Part shown: piece by piece, positions 24,400-33,677 of the stretch | Position numbering within the stretch: position 1 is the first letter of the stretch | Layout of the letters: the number at the start of each line of letters is the position of its first letter | Assembly: GCA_026418655.1 (NCBI GenBank) | Contig: JAOAAW010000195.1 | Span: 1-35,743, forward strand | Reading direction: 5' to 3' | Source of the DNA: a bacterium | GTDB lineage: Bacteria; Ratteibacteria; UBA8468; B48-G9; DTJG01 | DNA length: 35,743 bases | Program-made: the position numbers and the translations under genes | Notes under the pieces: generated by a model | The model's input: the letters and a program-made list of their open reading frames with translations, nothing else | What the model was told of the DNA's origin: nothing | Databases searched by the model: none

Positions 24400-26010
24400 T
24401 CAGGCCAGGGTTTCGGATTTTTTTCTTAATGAGGCAAGAATAAAGGATGAAAAAAGTGGATGGCAGTCGAATGGTTTGGATTGAAACTCTGGATGGAATT
24501 GTGTGGCTATAAAAAATGGATGATTTTCAATTTCTATAATCTCAACCAGTTTTCTGTCAGGAGAATAGCCTGTAAATTTCATACCTTTTTGTTTCATGAT
24601 ATCCATGTATTTAAGGTTGAATTCCCATCTATGTCTGTGTCTTTCAAATATCTTCTTCTTTCTGTAAGCCCTGAAAGCAAGTGATTTTGGCTCAATCTCA
24701 CAGGGATAGCAACCCAATCTCATGGTACCACCAAGCACTGTGATATTTTTTTGTTCATCAAGTAGACATATCACAGGATCAGGCGTGTCAACAGCAAACT
24801 CTGTGCTATGAGCTTTACAGAAACCACATACGTTTCTGGCAAATTCAATGACAGCACATTGCAGCCCTAAACATATACCAAAAAATGGAATTTTATTTTC
24901 CCTGCAGTACTTGATTGCACTTATCATTCCTTCTACACCGCGAATTCCAAAACCACCGGGCAGTATAACTCCATCAACATCTTTCAAAAATTTTTCTGCG
25001 TCTTCCTTTTCTATTTGCTCCGAATCAACTTTTATAAATTCAACTCTGCAGTGGTTGGCAATTCCACCGTGCACAAGTGCTTCAGATATTGATTTATACG
25101 AATCCCGCAGTTTTATATATTTCCCCACAACACCAATTTTCACAGATTCTTCTGCTGTACGAAGTACATTAACAATGCTGTACCATTTTTCAAGTGCCGG
25201 ACGAGGGTGGCATGGTAGATTGAGATATTCAAGAACAATCCTGTCAAGATTCTGTTTGTGATAGATGATGGGTATCTCATATATAAAAGGTGTGTCAATT
25301 GCTTCAATCACTGATTGTTTTTTCACATTACAGAATAGTGCAATTTTTTCCTTCATCTCAGAAGAAAGGGGCCTTTCTGTACGGCACAGAAGAATCTGCG
25401 GTTGAATGCCTATTTCCCTTAAATTTGCCACTGAATGCTGGGTCGGCTTTGTTTTGAGCTCTCCGGCCGCTTTTATAAAAGGAACCAATGTAAGATGTAT
25501 AAAAACAGTATTCTGCTGTTCCTGTTCAAATCTTATCTGTCTTATTGCTTCAAGAAATGGTAAACTTTCAATATCTCCCACAGTCCCGCCAATCTCACAT
25601 ATCAGAATATCAACCTTTCTTGTTAAAGCCATTATGCGGCTCTTTATTTCATCTGTAATATGGGGAACAACCTGTATTGTTTTTCCTAAATACTTTCCTT
25701 CGCGCTCTTTCTGAATCACTGAAAAATAAATCTGGCCGCTTGTGGTATTATTTGCTTTTGTAATCTTTGCGTTTGTAAACCTCTCATAATGACCGAGATC
25801 AAGGTCTGTTTCAGCACCATCAGAAGTGACATATACTTCTCCATGCTGAAAAGGATTCATTGTACCAGGATCAACATTTATGTAAGGATCAAGCTTCATC
25901 AGGGAAACCTTATATCCATGGCTTTCCATTAAGGCACCGATAGAAGCACTTGCAATACCCTTGCCAAGGGATGAGACTACTCCACCTGTAACAAAAATAA
26001 TTTTAGCCAT
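24400..26010 (-). CDS. pyrG: CTP synthase (PyrG)
   Basis: PyrG converts UTP to CTP using glutamine and ATP. The amidoligase domain starts AKIIFVTGGVVSSLGKGI and holds KLDPYINVDPGTMNPFQHGE and GGTVGDIESLPF. The class I glutaminase domain (from about residue 290) shows PGGFGIRGVEG, the nucleophile Cys in FFGICLGLQ, and QFHPEFQSKP with His and Glu. The length of 536 is standard. It overlaps kdsB by 8 bases, and CTP is the co-substrate of KdsB, so the pairing makes metabolic sense. It is the last gene of the rplM-led run. Confidence 0.98.
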   Translation of the reverse strand: MAKIIFVTGGVVSSLGKGIASASIGALMESHGYKVSLMKLDPYINVDPGTMNPFQHGEVYVTSDGAETDLDLGHYERFTNAKITKANNTTSGQIYFSVIQKEREGKYLGKTIQVVPHITDEIKSRIMALTRKVDILICEIGGTVGDIESLPFLEAIRQIRFEQEQQNTVFIHLTLVPFIKAAGELKTKPTQHSVANLREIGIQPQILLCRTERPLSSEMKEKIALFCNVKKQSVIEAIDTPFIYEIPIIYHKQNLDRIVLEYLNLPCHPRPALEKWYSIVNVLRTAEESVKIGVVGKYIKLRDSYKSISEALVHGGIANHCRVEFIKVDSEQIEKEDAEKFLKDVDGVILPGGFGIRGVEGMISAIKYCRENKIPFFGICLGLQCAVIEFARNVCGFCKAHSTEFAVDTPDPVICLLDEQKNITVLGGTMRLGCYPCEIEPKSLAFRAYRKKKIFERHRHRWEFNLKYMDIMKQKGMKFTGYSPDRKLVEIIEIENHPFFIATQFHPEFQSKPFDCHPLFSSFILASLRKKSETLA

Positions 26011-26752
26011 GTCCCAGAACCTTTATCTTTCTTAAATCACTGATCGTATCAATGGAAATAGAATCTTTGGAAATCACAACAACCTTTATTTTATAACCAT
26101 TTTCAAGTATTCTGAGTTGTTCAAGCTGCTCAAATTTTTCAAGCGGACCGAGTGGCAAACTTTTGTATTTGAGCAGAAAACCTTTTCTAAATGCATAAAC
26201 ACCAATATGTTTGAAAAAGTCCACCCTGCCAAAAAATGGTTGTTCTTTCACAAAATAAACCCTTGGAAAAGGAAGTAAACTGGCTGAAAAAAACAGGGCA
26301 AATCCATTCCTGTCCATAACCACCTTTGTTATATTCGGGTTGTACAAATCTTCTTCTGTTTTTATTCGTGTTGCTGGGGTTGAACAAACAATGTTCCTAT
26401 CTTTCAACATTTCTTTAACAGGTTCATCAATTGCTTCATCAGGAACAAGTGGTTCATCTGCCTGAATATTCACAAAAATCCTGCCAGGAATTTTTTCGGC
26501 AACCTCAGCAACCCTTTCACTGCCACATCTGCAATCAGAAGAAGTAATAAAAACCTCTGCACCAAAACTTTTTGCGTGTTGTTCTATTATGCTGCTATCT
26601 GTTGCTATTATAACCCTATCAAGGGTTTTTGCCTTTCTGGCGTGTTGGTAGACACTTTCAAGAATTGTAATCTTACCGATTCTTTGAAGGACCTTGCCAG
26701 GAAGTCTTTCTGAGTCATATCTGGCAGGTATAACCCCTATAATACCCTTCAT
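26003..26752 (-). CDS. kdsB: 3-deoxy-manno-octulosonate cytidylyltransferase (KdsB)
   Basis: KdsB activates Kdo with CTP to CMP-Kdo for the lipopolysaccharide inner core. The N-terminus GVIPARYDSERLPGKVL, the VIIATDSSIIEQHAKSFGAE segment, CRCGSERVAEVAEKI and NIQADEPLV are characteristic. The length of 249 is normal. GGGGTG lies 5 bases before the ATG, and the start overlaps the heptose kinase stop as TAATG. Its presence indicates that the organism makes Kdo-containing lipopolysaccharide. Confidence 0.96.
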   Translation of the reverse strand: MKGIIGVIPARYDSERLPGKVLQRIGKITILESVYQHARKAKTLDRVIIATDSSIIEQHAKSFGAEVFITSSDCRCGSERVAEVAEKIPGRIFVNIQADEPLVPDEAIDEPVKEMLKDRNIVCSTPATRIKTEEDLYNPNITKVVMDRNGFALFFSASLLPFPRVYFVKEQPFFGRVDFFKHIGVYAFRKGFLLKYKSLPLGPLEKFEQLEQLRILENGYKIKVVVISKDSISIDTISDLRKIKVLGHG

Positions 26753-27759
26753 TAAATCACCCCTGAAGATACCCAGATTTCAAACATCTTCCTCATCTCG
26801 TCAGGCGAAACATTTGCGGTTCCAAGTTTCTGTACAACAACTCCTGCTGCAAGGTTTGCAAATGTTGCTGCTTTTAATATATCAAACCCACAAGCAAGAC
26901 CAAGGGTCAGGACCGCAATTACAGTATCTCCTGCGCCTGTTACATCAAAAACTTCTTTGCTTATTGCTGGAAGATGTGTCACCCCAGAATCACTAAAAAT
27001 TGTCATGCCATCTTTACCGCGTGTAATTACAAGGTTCTCAAGCGATAATTTTTTCATAATTTTTTTACCAAGTTCAACGATATCATCCACTGTTGATGGT
27101 TCAGGAAGATGCATTCCAGCACTTGCTTCCATAAGATTTGGTGTAAGGCATGTAACATTTTTGTAATAGAAAAAGTGATTGATTTTTGGGTCCACAGTTA
27201 TTACCTTTCTATATTTGTGGCATATTCCTGAACAATATGAAATAAGAGCGGGAATAACAACACCCTTTCCATAATCAGAAATAATTACCGCATCAAAATT
27301 TTTAATTTCCTTTTCAATAAAACTCTGTATCTTGGACAATTCCTCCTGGAAAAGTTTTTCAATTTTTTCTCTGTCCACCCTGATCATTTGCTGGGACCCA
27401 GCTATAACTCTTGTTTTGATACTGGTTGGAAAATTCTTCCTGGCAAGAAGAAAAGTACCAATATGGTTTTCCTCAAGCATATTTTTAAGAATGGCTCCGT
27501 TTGTATCGTCTCCAATAATACTTGCAATGCTTACATTACCTCCAAGTCCAGTGATATTAAAACAGACATTTCCTGCTCCACCACACCTGTAAATTTCTTT
27601 TTTTACTTCAAGTACTGGAACAGGTGCTTCTGGAGAAATCCTTCTGACCTGGCCCACCACAAAGTGATCAAGGATAATGTCTCCAACAACAAGAATTCTG
27701 GCTTCAGGAATCTGTTTCAGGAATTTTTCAAGATGTTGCTGTTTTACATGCATGGTCAT
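26752..27759 (-). CDS. D-glycero-beta-D-manno-heptose-7-phosphate kinase (HldE kinase domain / RfaE1 type)
   Basis: This PfkB-family kinase phosphorylates heptose-7-phosphate at C1 in ADP-heptose synthesis for the lipopolysaccharide core. ILVVGDIILDHFVVGQVRRI, SPEAPVPVLEV, CGGAGNVCFNITGLGG and the catalytic DVTGAGDTVIAVL motif near residues 270-282 identify it. At 335 residues it has only the kinase domain. The adenylyltransferase half of bifunctional HldE is absent, as in the HldA organisation. ATG codons at 27759 and two codons later are both possible, and neither has a clear ribosome site. It is followed without a gap by kdsB. Ribokinase-like alternatives are less likely given the context. 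Confidence 0.9.
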   Translation of the reverse strand: MTMHVKQQHLEKFLKQIPEARILVVGDIILDHFVVGQVRRISPEAPVPVLEVKKEIYRCGGAGNVCFNITGLGGNVSIASIIGDDTNGAILKNMLEENHIGTFLLARKNFPTSIKTRVIAGSQQMIRVDREKIEKLFQEELSKIQSFIEKEIKNFDAVIISDYGKGVVIPALISYCSGICHKYRKVITVDPKINHFFYYKNVTCLTPNLMEASAGMHLPEPSTVDDIVELGKKIMKKLSLENLVITRGKDGMTIFSDSGVTHLPAISKEVFDVTGAGDTVIAVLTLGLACGFDILKAATFANLAAGVVVQKLGTANVSPDEMRKMFEIWVSSGVI

Positions 27760-27767
27760 TGCTAAGG

Positions 27768-29702
27768 TTAAATCCAGAATATTATGTTTCCCTGTTTTTT
27801 GGCAAAAAAGTCAATAAATACCCATATTCCTGCACAGGTATAGAAACCCAGTGGTAACCCTAAGAAAAAGTACTTACTTTTTTCATATGCTTTTACACCA
27901 CCATACTTGAGAATGATCTTTTTTATTAACCACGCAATAAAAATGGAAAACCACAACATGTCCATCAGCCACACAGGTCCAATGACAAACCCAATTGGAT
28001 GAAGTGGCCACCATAAAAACTGTTGTCTCATAAACATAAGTCCAGACATCACAGCCAGTCCGATACCACGACACAACCAGCCAATTTTGTTTGAATCAGT
28101 CGGATTGTTAATTAAATCTGTTATGTAATTAAAAGGAGCTTGAGGTCCACCTCTGAAAAACCAGCTATTAAGGTTAATACCACCGTATTTGTAAGAAATC
28201 TTGAGCATAAATATTATGGTGGTAATGATATTGACAAAAATTGCTGCCATAATTGCCCAGAAAAGATATCTTTTTACCTTGCTGAATCTGTCCATAATCT
28301 TTAATGACATGCTGCTGGCAGACATTGGAAAGGTTCTTAAATCTGCGCTGTAAACATAGGTAAGACCTAAAGCAACCAGTACTGAAACAGGAATGTGTTT
28401 ACTTCCCCACATGGAGATAATAATTGAGGAAGATATGATTGTTGCAACAAGTGTTGGGATACCTGCCTCACAGACAATCCTTGTAAGAACAAGGAAAATT
28501 ATCAGGGCAAATACATAAAATACCAGTCCTATGGTCCAATTGAGACCCGAGTATTTCAACCATCCAAGAACAACCAATGAGCCGATAATAAATCCCCAGA
28601 ACGCAGTTTTATATGAGAGAATCTCGTCAGAATCATCAATTGCTTTTTTCCCGATAGCATTTCTCCATATATCTCTGAAATGACTTCTGGCGATGTACAG
28701 ACTGTATGCTACCATTGCAAACATTGCACCTGTACCTAAATGTGCGAAGATTGCATAGCCAGCACATCCATAAATGCCTATATTTTCAGTGCTTGATATA
28801 CCTGTGATGTTAAAAATACCTCTGATAACCTGGAAAATAAGACTGAAAAACCATAAAGAAAAACTTACTTCAAGATTGGCAAGGTATACAAACCCAATAA
28901 CAGGAAAACTTATGCGAAAAACAAGGTTCTGGGTGTTTCTGAATACAGATATACTTTGCTGAAGTCTTGGAGCAGGAATAAGTTCATTGTAAGCATGTAA
29001 AGCAATAAATGTACCTGCCAGAAAGGCAATACCAAATCCAAGCCACATTAAGGGATTTTTGAAAAATCCTGGAAGATATGCACGTTTCCCCTTTACTTCC
29101 TGTTCTTTCACCATTTCTGTTGGCAAAATGGTCAGTGGATATACAAGTTTTTCTCTTTCCATCCACTGTCTTCTCAGCATAACAACTATGCATATTGTAC
29201 AGAAATAAAATACAAGAAGAAAAGGAATCCAGAGGGAAAGTGGTTTTATCCATGGAGTCCATGGGATGGTTTTACCTTTTGGAAGACCTTCAAAAAAATA
29301 TGTTACTGCATCCGGATCTGTTACAATCAAATTCTTATTCAAATGAGGAACAATCAAATTCAACCATTCATTCTGAGGGTTAGCATAATAGGTCGGCGCT
29401 GAAATCATTGGAAGAATTTGGCTTCCAAGACCCATTTCAGTAACAGAACATGCCACCAGCATCATGCAGTAAACAAGCAAAAGTTCTCCAGGTCTGAATG
29501 CCAGCTTCTGTTTTATTCTTTTCAGGAGTGTGTTTACAAAGAAAACAAGGAAGAAAAACAATGTGATGGCAGCAACAGGCATATGGTCTATTGCCAAATA
29601 TGAACCATTGTTAATGTCCACGGAAACATGGTCATAGATAGCAATAAATATTGAAAGCAATATGCCTGTTATGAATGAACGCAAAGTAAAAACTTTTTCC
29701 AC
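27768..29702 (-). CDS. Large polytopic membrane protein of the DUF6785/DUF6784 type
   Basis: The 644-residue protein has at least a dozen hydrophobic stretches. The N-terminal pattern resembles DUF6785-type proteins that I know from Planctomycetes and Lentisphaerae: a FTLRSFITGILLS start, FRPGELLLVYCMM near residue 70, APTYYANPQNEWLNLIVPHL near 105, and MLRRQWMEREKLVYPLTILP near 175. Function is not established; an OPT-like transport role has been suggested by topology only. The start is GTG with AAGGAG 6 bases upstream, 2 bases after the gatA stop. It sits between gatA and lipopolysaccharide genes, so it may be an envelope transporter. That is inference. Confidence 0.75.
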   Translation of the reverse strand: MEKVFTLRSFITGILLSIFIAIYDHVSVDINNGSYLAIDHMPVAAITLFFFLVFFVNTLLKRIKQKLAFRPGELLLVYCMMLVACSVTEMGLGSQILPMISAPTYYANPQNEWLNLIVPHLNKNLIVTDPDAVTYFFEGLPKGKTIPWTPWIKPLSLWIPFLLVFYFCTICIVVMLRRQWMEREKLVYPLTILPTEMVKEQEVKGKRAYLPGFFKNPLMWLGFGIAFLAGTFIALHAYNELIPAPRLQQSISVFRNTQNLVFRISFPVIGFVYLANLEVSFSLWFFSLIFQVIRGIFNITGISSTENIGIYGCAGYAIFAHLGTGAMFAMVAYSLYIARSHFRDIWRNAIGKKAIDDSDEILSYKTAFWGFIIGSLVVLGWLKYSGLNWTIGLVFYVFALIIFLVLTRIVCEAGIPTLVATIISSSIIISMWGSKHIPVSVLVALGLTYVYSADLRTFPMSASSMSLKIMDRFSKVKRYLFWAIMAAIFVNIITTIIFMLKISYKYGGINLNSWFFRGGPQAPFNYITDLINNPTDSNKIGWLCRGIGLAVMSGLMFMRQQFLWWPLHPIGFVIGPVWLMDMLWFSIFIAWLIKKIILKYGGVKAYEKSKYFFLGLPLGFYTCAGIWVFIDFFAKKQGNIIFWI

Positions 29703-29704
29703 AT

Positions 29705-31147
29705 TTACTCCTTTGTAAGATTCTGTTCAATATAGTAAGTAAATCTGAGTAAATCGAGTTCTTTAAATGCAGGTGCAAGAATCTGCATGCCCATTGGAAG
29801 TTTATCAGAAGAAAATCCGATTGGCAAATTTATGCCTGGAATTCCTGCAAGATTGGCACCAACCGTATAAATATCAGAGAGATACATCATTAATGGATTG
29901 GCTGCTTTTTCACCGAGTTTAAAAGCGGTTTCAGGTGTTGTCGGAGTGATGATGAAATCAACGGCTTTGAAGGCAGATTTAAAATCTTCTATTATTAGGG
30001 TACGAACTTTTTGTGCCTTCAGATAATAAGCATCATAATATCCTGCAGAAAGAACGAAAGTTCCCAGCATTATACGTCTTTTTGTTTCATCTCCAAAGCC
30101 TTCTCCCCTTGAATTTACATAAAGATCATAAACAGTATCAGAATTTTTGCTCCTGTATCCGAATTTCACTCCATCAAATCTTGCCAGATTTGTACTGGCT
30201 TCTGCTGTTGAAATTATGTAATATGTGGGAATTCCATAGTGTGTATGTGGGAGCGTAATGTTTTTTATATGGAATCCATCATTAGCAAGTAAGTCAAGAA
30301 TCTTGTTGATTTTTTCCCTTATTTGTGAAGAAAGTCCCTTTTCAAAATATTCTTCAGGAATCCCCACTGTTATTTTGCTTCTTTCAAGTGGTTTTTCAAT
30401 TTCTTTATCATACTCTGGCACAGGTATATCGCAACATGTTGAATCACACTCATCATAACCTGCAATAACCTTCAAAATCAGGGCTACATCCTTAACATTT
30501 TTTGCAAATGGTCCAATCTGGTCAAGTGAAGAACCGAATGCTACCAGTCCGTATCTTGAAACCCTTCCATAGGAAGGTTTAAGTCCAACAACCCCACAAA
30601 AACTTGCTGGTTGCCTTATTGAACCGCCGGTATCAGAACCAAGTGCACCTGGCGACATATTGGCTGCAACCGCTGCTGCTGAACCGCCACTGGAACCACC
30701 AGGTACTCTCTGCGTATCAAATGGATTCAATGTTGGTCCGAACGCAGAATTTTCTGTGGATGAACCAAATGCAAACTCATCCATATTGGTCTTCCCGATA
30801 AGAATAGCGCCGGCATCTCTGAGCTTTTTAATGACATGGGCATCAAAAGGGCTCATATAACCTTTCAAAATTTTTGAGGCACATGTGGTTGGCTGGTCCA
30901 CTGTGCAGATATTATCTTTTATGGCTATCGGTATTCCCTCAAGGGCACCTATTTCACCTTCCAGATATCTTTTTTGACTTATTTCTGCCTGTCTTAAACA
31001 TTCATGATTTATATGAAGAAAAGCATTGAGGAGTTTGTTTTTTTCATTGATTGCTGAAAGATAGGTGTTAACTAATTCAATGACTGATATTTCTCTTTTT
31101 TCAAGAAGTGCCTTAATTTCACACAGACTTAAGCGTGTGATATCCAT
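29705..31147 (-). CDS. gatA: Asp-tRNA(Asn)/Glu-tRNA(Gln) amidotransferase subunit A (GatA)
   Basis: GatA frees ammonia from glutamine for transamidation of mischarged tRNA. The amidase signature is clear: the catalytic Lys in IPIAIKDNICT, then GGSSGGSAAAVAANMSPGAL with the cis-Ser, and LGSDTGGSIRQPASFCG with the nucleophile Ser. I chose the ATG at 31147, two bases after the leuC-type stop, because MDITRLSLCEIKALL matches the family N-terminus. An ATG 33 bases upstream would overlap leuC and add an unrelated 11-residue extension. The length is then 480. AGGGA lies about 13 bases before the start, which is long. GatB and GatC are not in the window. Confidence 0.95.
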   Translation of the reverse strand: MDITRLSLCEIKALLEKREISVIELVNTYLSAINEKNKLLNAFLHINHECLRQAEISQKRYLEGEIGALEGIPIAIKDNICTVDQPTTCASKILKGYMSPFDAHVIKKLRDAGAILIGKTNMDEFAFGSSTENSAFGPTLNPFDTQRVPGGSSGGSAAAVAANMSPGALGSDTGGSIRQPASFCGVVGLKPSYGRVSRYGLVAFGSSLDQIGPFAKNVKDVALILKVIAGYDECDSTCCDIPVPEYDKEIEKPLERSKITVGIPEEYFEKGLSSQIREKINKILDLLANDGFHIKNITLPHTHYGIPTYYIISTAEASTNLARFDGVKFGYRSKNSDTVYDLYVNSRGEGFGDETKRRIMLGTFVLSAGYYDAYYLKAQKVRTLIIEDFKSAFKAVDFIITPTTPETAFKLGEKAANPLMMYLSDIYTVGANLAGIPGINLPIGFSSDKLPMGMQILAPAFKELDLLRFTYYIEQNLTKE

Positions 31148-31148
31148 G

Positions 31149-32405
31149 TCATAAGAATTCCCTGGGATCAGAAACTTCACCCTTTATTGCCGATGCTGCA
31201 ACTGTTGCAGGTGAAGCAAGATAAATAAAAGCTTCAGGGTTTCCCATTCTACCCTTAAAATTTCTATTCGCTGTTGATATTACCACCTCACCATCAGCAG
31301 GTATTCCCTGATGGGTTCCAACGCATGGACCGCAACCTGGATTTGTTACACAGCAACCACTTTCCATGAAAATTCTTATATACCCTTTTTTCATTGCTTC
31401 AAGATAAATCTTCCTTGAGCCAGGAGTTATTATTGTACGTACATCAGGATGGACTTTCTTTCCTCTTAAAATCTTTGCTGCGATTGCAAGATCTTCCAAT
31501 CTTCCATTGGTGCATGTTCCAATAAAGGCCTGATTGATTTTAGTGCCCTTAATTTCTTCAACAGGGCATACATTATCAACGGTATGCGGTTTTGCAACAA
31601 GGGGTTCAAGTTTACTAACATCAAGATGGACTTCATTGACATATATTGCATCTGCATCTGCGAAAACAGGACTGAATTTTTCCTCGGATGCAAAACTTTT
31701 TAGATATTTTTCAAGGATTTCATCATAATCCATCACACAGTTTTTTCCACCTATCTCAGTTACAAGATTTGCTATTGTAAATCGTGCGTCCATGGAAAGA
31801 TTTTTTACTGTATCTCCCTTTATTTCAACGCTCTGGTAAACTGCTCCCCTTGCGGTAAGAGTTTTTACCATTAGAAGACCCATATCTTTTGCAAAAACAC
31901 CCTTTTTCAATTTCCCAGAAAATACAATTTTTGTGCTGTAGGGTACCCTGAACCACTGTTTTCCTGTTAGCATTGCAATAGCAATATCTGTTGAGCCCAT
32001 GCCACAGGCCATCAGATTCATCGCTCCATATGTGGGAGTATGACTATCTGCACCAAGTACCAATTGACCTGGTCTTAAGAATCCTTTTTCTGGCATAAGG
32101 ACATGGCACACTCCTTCACCAATTTCCATCTTTCTTATTCCATACTTTTGTACAAATTCTCTCATAATCTTATGGAGGGAAGAAACTCCCATATTCGGAC
32201 TTGGCGCACTGTGGTCAAAAACAAAACAGATTCTATCAGGATTAAAAACCCTGTCTCCTTCCAGGGACTCAAACGCCTTTATTACAAGTGGTGCTGTACC
32301 ATCCTGTGCCATGACGAAATCAACCTTTGCAAGACATATTTCACCTGCAGTAACGTGTTTTCCTGCATGGCTTGATAAAATCTTTTCTGCTATGGTCTGG
32401 CCCAC
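31149..32405 (-). CDS. leuC: 3-isopropylmalate dehydratase / homoaconitase large subunit (LeuC type)
   Basis: This is an aconitase-superfamily [4Fe-4S] enzyme isomerising 2-isopropylmalate or homocitrate-type acids. GQTIAEKILSSHAGK and DFVMAQDGTAPLVIK open the protein. GADSHTPTYGAMNLMACGMG follows, and the cluster cysteines appear in IGTCTNGRLEDL and NPGCGPCVG. The length of 418 is that of the short LeuC/HacA class. The start is GTG with ACAGGA upstream, 14 bases after the synthase stop. The small subunit gene (leuD) is not adjacent. Because the neighbour is a NifV/LeuA-type synthase, either leucine or homocitrate chemistry is possible. Confidence 0.9.
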   Translation of the reverse strand: MGQTIAEKILSSHAGKHVTAGEICLAKVDFVMAQDGTAPLVIKAFESLEGDRVFNPDRICFVFDHSAPSPNMGVSSLHKIMREFVQKYGIRKMEIGEGVCHVLMPEKGFLRPGQLVLGADSHTPTYGAMNLMACGMGSTDIAIAMLTGKQWFRVPYSTKIVFSGKLKKGVFAKDMGLLMVKTLTARGAVYQSVEIKGDTVKNLSMDARFTIANLVTEIGGKNCVMDYDEILEKYLKSFASEEKFSPVFADADAIYVNEVHLDVSKLEPLVAKPHTVDNVCPVEEIKGTKINQAFIGTCTNGRLEDLAIAAKILRGKKVHPDVRTIITPGSRKIYLEAMKKGYIRIFMESGCCVTNPGCGPCVGTHQGIPADGEVVISTANRNFKGRMGNPEAFIYLASPATVAASAIKGEVSDPREFL

Positions 32406-32419
32406 TTAAAATTTCCTGT

Positions 32420-33652
32420 TTAAGGAGTTACTGTCATCAAAAGCCTTGCTTCTTCTGGATGTCTTGCAACAAAAAGAAGTTCATCGTCTGTCAAGGGTTT
32501 CTGGGTATGAACATTTGCGTATCTGGCAAGTTCAAGGATTTTCCTTGCCTCTTCTTCATCTTTGAATTCAACCTCAAGCTTTCCATAAATATTCCTCAAA
32601 CCCTTTATTCCACTGTATTCACCAAGAATAATCATCCTTCCTGTCTCAATAATTTCTGGTTCTCCTCTGCCCAATTCTTCAAAATCGTACAGTTCATAGT
32701 TTCTTCTATCTTTCAGGGCACCATCAACATGAATGCCCGAGGAGTGAGCAAAGGCATTTGCACCAACACCAACCTGATTGATGGGTATGGGAACCTTAAA
32801 GGCATATGAAGCATAATGAGCAATTTTCCAGGACATTGACAGATTTATCCTCTCATCAAGCTGATATTTTCCAGCCATTCCAGCACCGTATTTGCAGGCA
32901 AGTAGTACAGATATAAGGTCTGCATTTCCTGCTCTTTCTCCCATTCCGTTGATTGTTGTGTTGATGTATGCGTCTACACCAGCATCAATTGCTGCCTTTG
33001 CGCCCGCAATTGAACAGGCAACAGCCATCCCCAGATCATTGTGGCAATGCAATTCCACAGGCATTTTTGTCTTTGAAGCAAGCTGGTAAACTCTTTCATA
33101 AATTGTAAATGGTGTATCATAACCGAGGGTATCACAATATCGTATTCTTTCCGCGCCATGTTCCTTTCCTGCAAGGGTAAATTCTATAAGATGGTTGATG
33201 TCAGTTCTTGATGCGTCCTCTGCATTGACCCCTATTGTTTTTGCGCCATGAGCTTTTGCGGCATCAACAGCAGATGTCATATCTTTGATAACACCTGAAA
33301 AATCCCTTTTACCCTGGAATTTACCCATTATCATCTGTTGGGATGTTGAAATTGAGAGATTTACGTGTTCAAGGTCAGGAACATTTTTGAATGCTTCTTC
33401 AACGTCTTCAACAATTGCTCTCATCCAGCCAGAAATTCTTATTGGAACCAAAACTCCCTTTTTCACAAGGGAGATGTTTGCATTAAGATAGTTGATTTCA
33501 TGTTTTGTTACCGGAAAACCCGCTTCACTTTGAAATATTCCCATCTGATTGAGATAGATATTTATAAGAGTTTTCTCAAGTTTTGCAAGGCCCAGCCGCG
33601 CTGTCTGCACTCCATCTCTATTCGTCACATCAACTATATATATTTTTGGCAT
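32420..33652 (-). CDS. Homocitrate / 2-isopropylmalate synthase-family acyl-CoA condensing enzyme (NifV/LeuA type)
   Basis: A DRE-TIM metallolyase-fold enzyme that joins acetyl-CoA to a 2-oxoacid. VDVTNRDGVQTAR is the metal-binding DxTxRDGxQ motif, and GVNAEDASRTD, LHCHNDLGMAVA, NTTINGMGERAGN and SGIHVDGA follow in family order. At 410 residues it lacks the roughly 130-residue LeuA regulatory domain of full-length enzymes, and its sequence leans to NifV/homocitrate synthases. A perfect AAAGGGAGG lies 5 bases before the ATG. It sits between rplM and leuC-type genes. Leucine, lysine (alpha-aminoadipate) or cofactor synthesis are all possible, so I give no symbol. Confidence 0.88.
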   Translation of the reverse strand: MPKIYIVDVTNRDGVQTARLGLAKLEKTLINIYLNQMGIFQSEAGFPVTKHEINYLNANISLVKKGVLVPIRISGWMRAIVEDVEEAFKNVPDLEHVNLSISTSQQMIMGKFQGKRDFSGVIKDMTSAVDAAKAHGAKTIGVNAEDASRTDINHLIEFTLAGKEHGAERIRYCDTLGYDTPFTIYERVYQLASKTKMPVELHCHNDLGMAVACSIAGAKAAIDAGVDAYINTTINGMGERAGNADLISVLLACKYGAGMAGKYQLDERINLSMSWKIAHYASYAFKVPIPINQVGVGANAFAHSSGIHVDGALKDRRNYELYDFEELGRGEPEIIETGRMIILGEYSGIKGLRNIYGKLEVEFKDEEEARKILELARYANVHTQKPLTDDELLFVARHPEEARLLMTVTP

Positions 33653-33677
33653 AAAAACCTCCCTTTAAAAAAACAAT

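Noticed and set aside
31148..31180. Upstream ATG for gatA
   Set aside because: It would overlap the leuC-type gene by 32 bases and add 11 residues not seen in the family. The ATG at 31147 gives the normal N-terminus.
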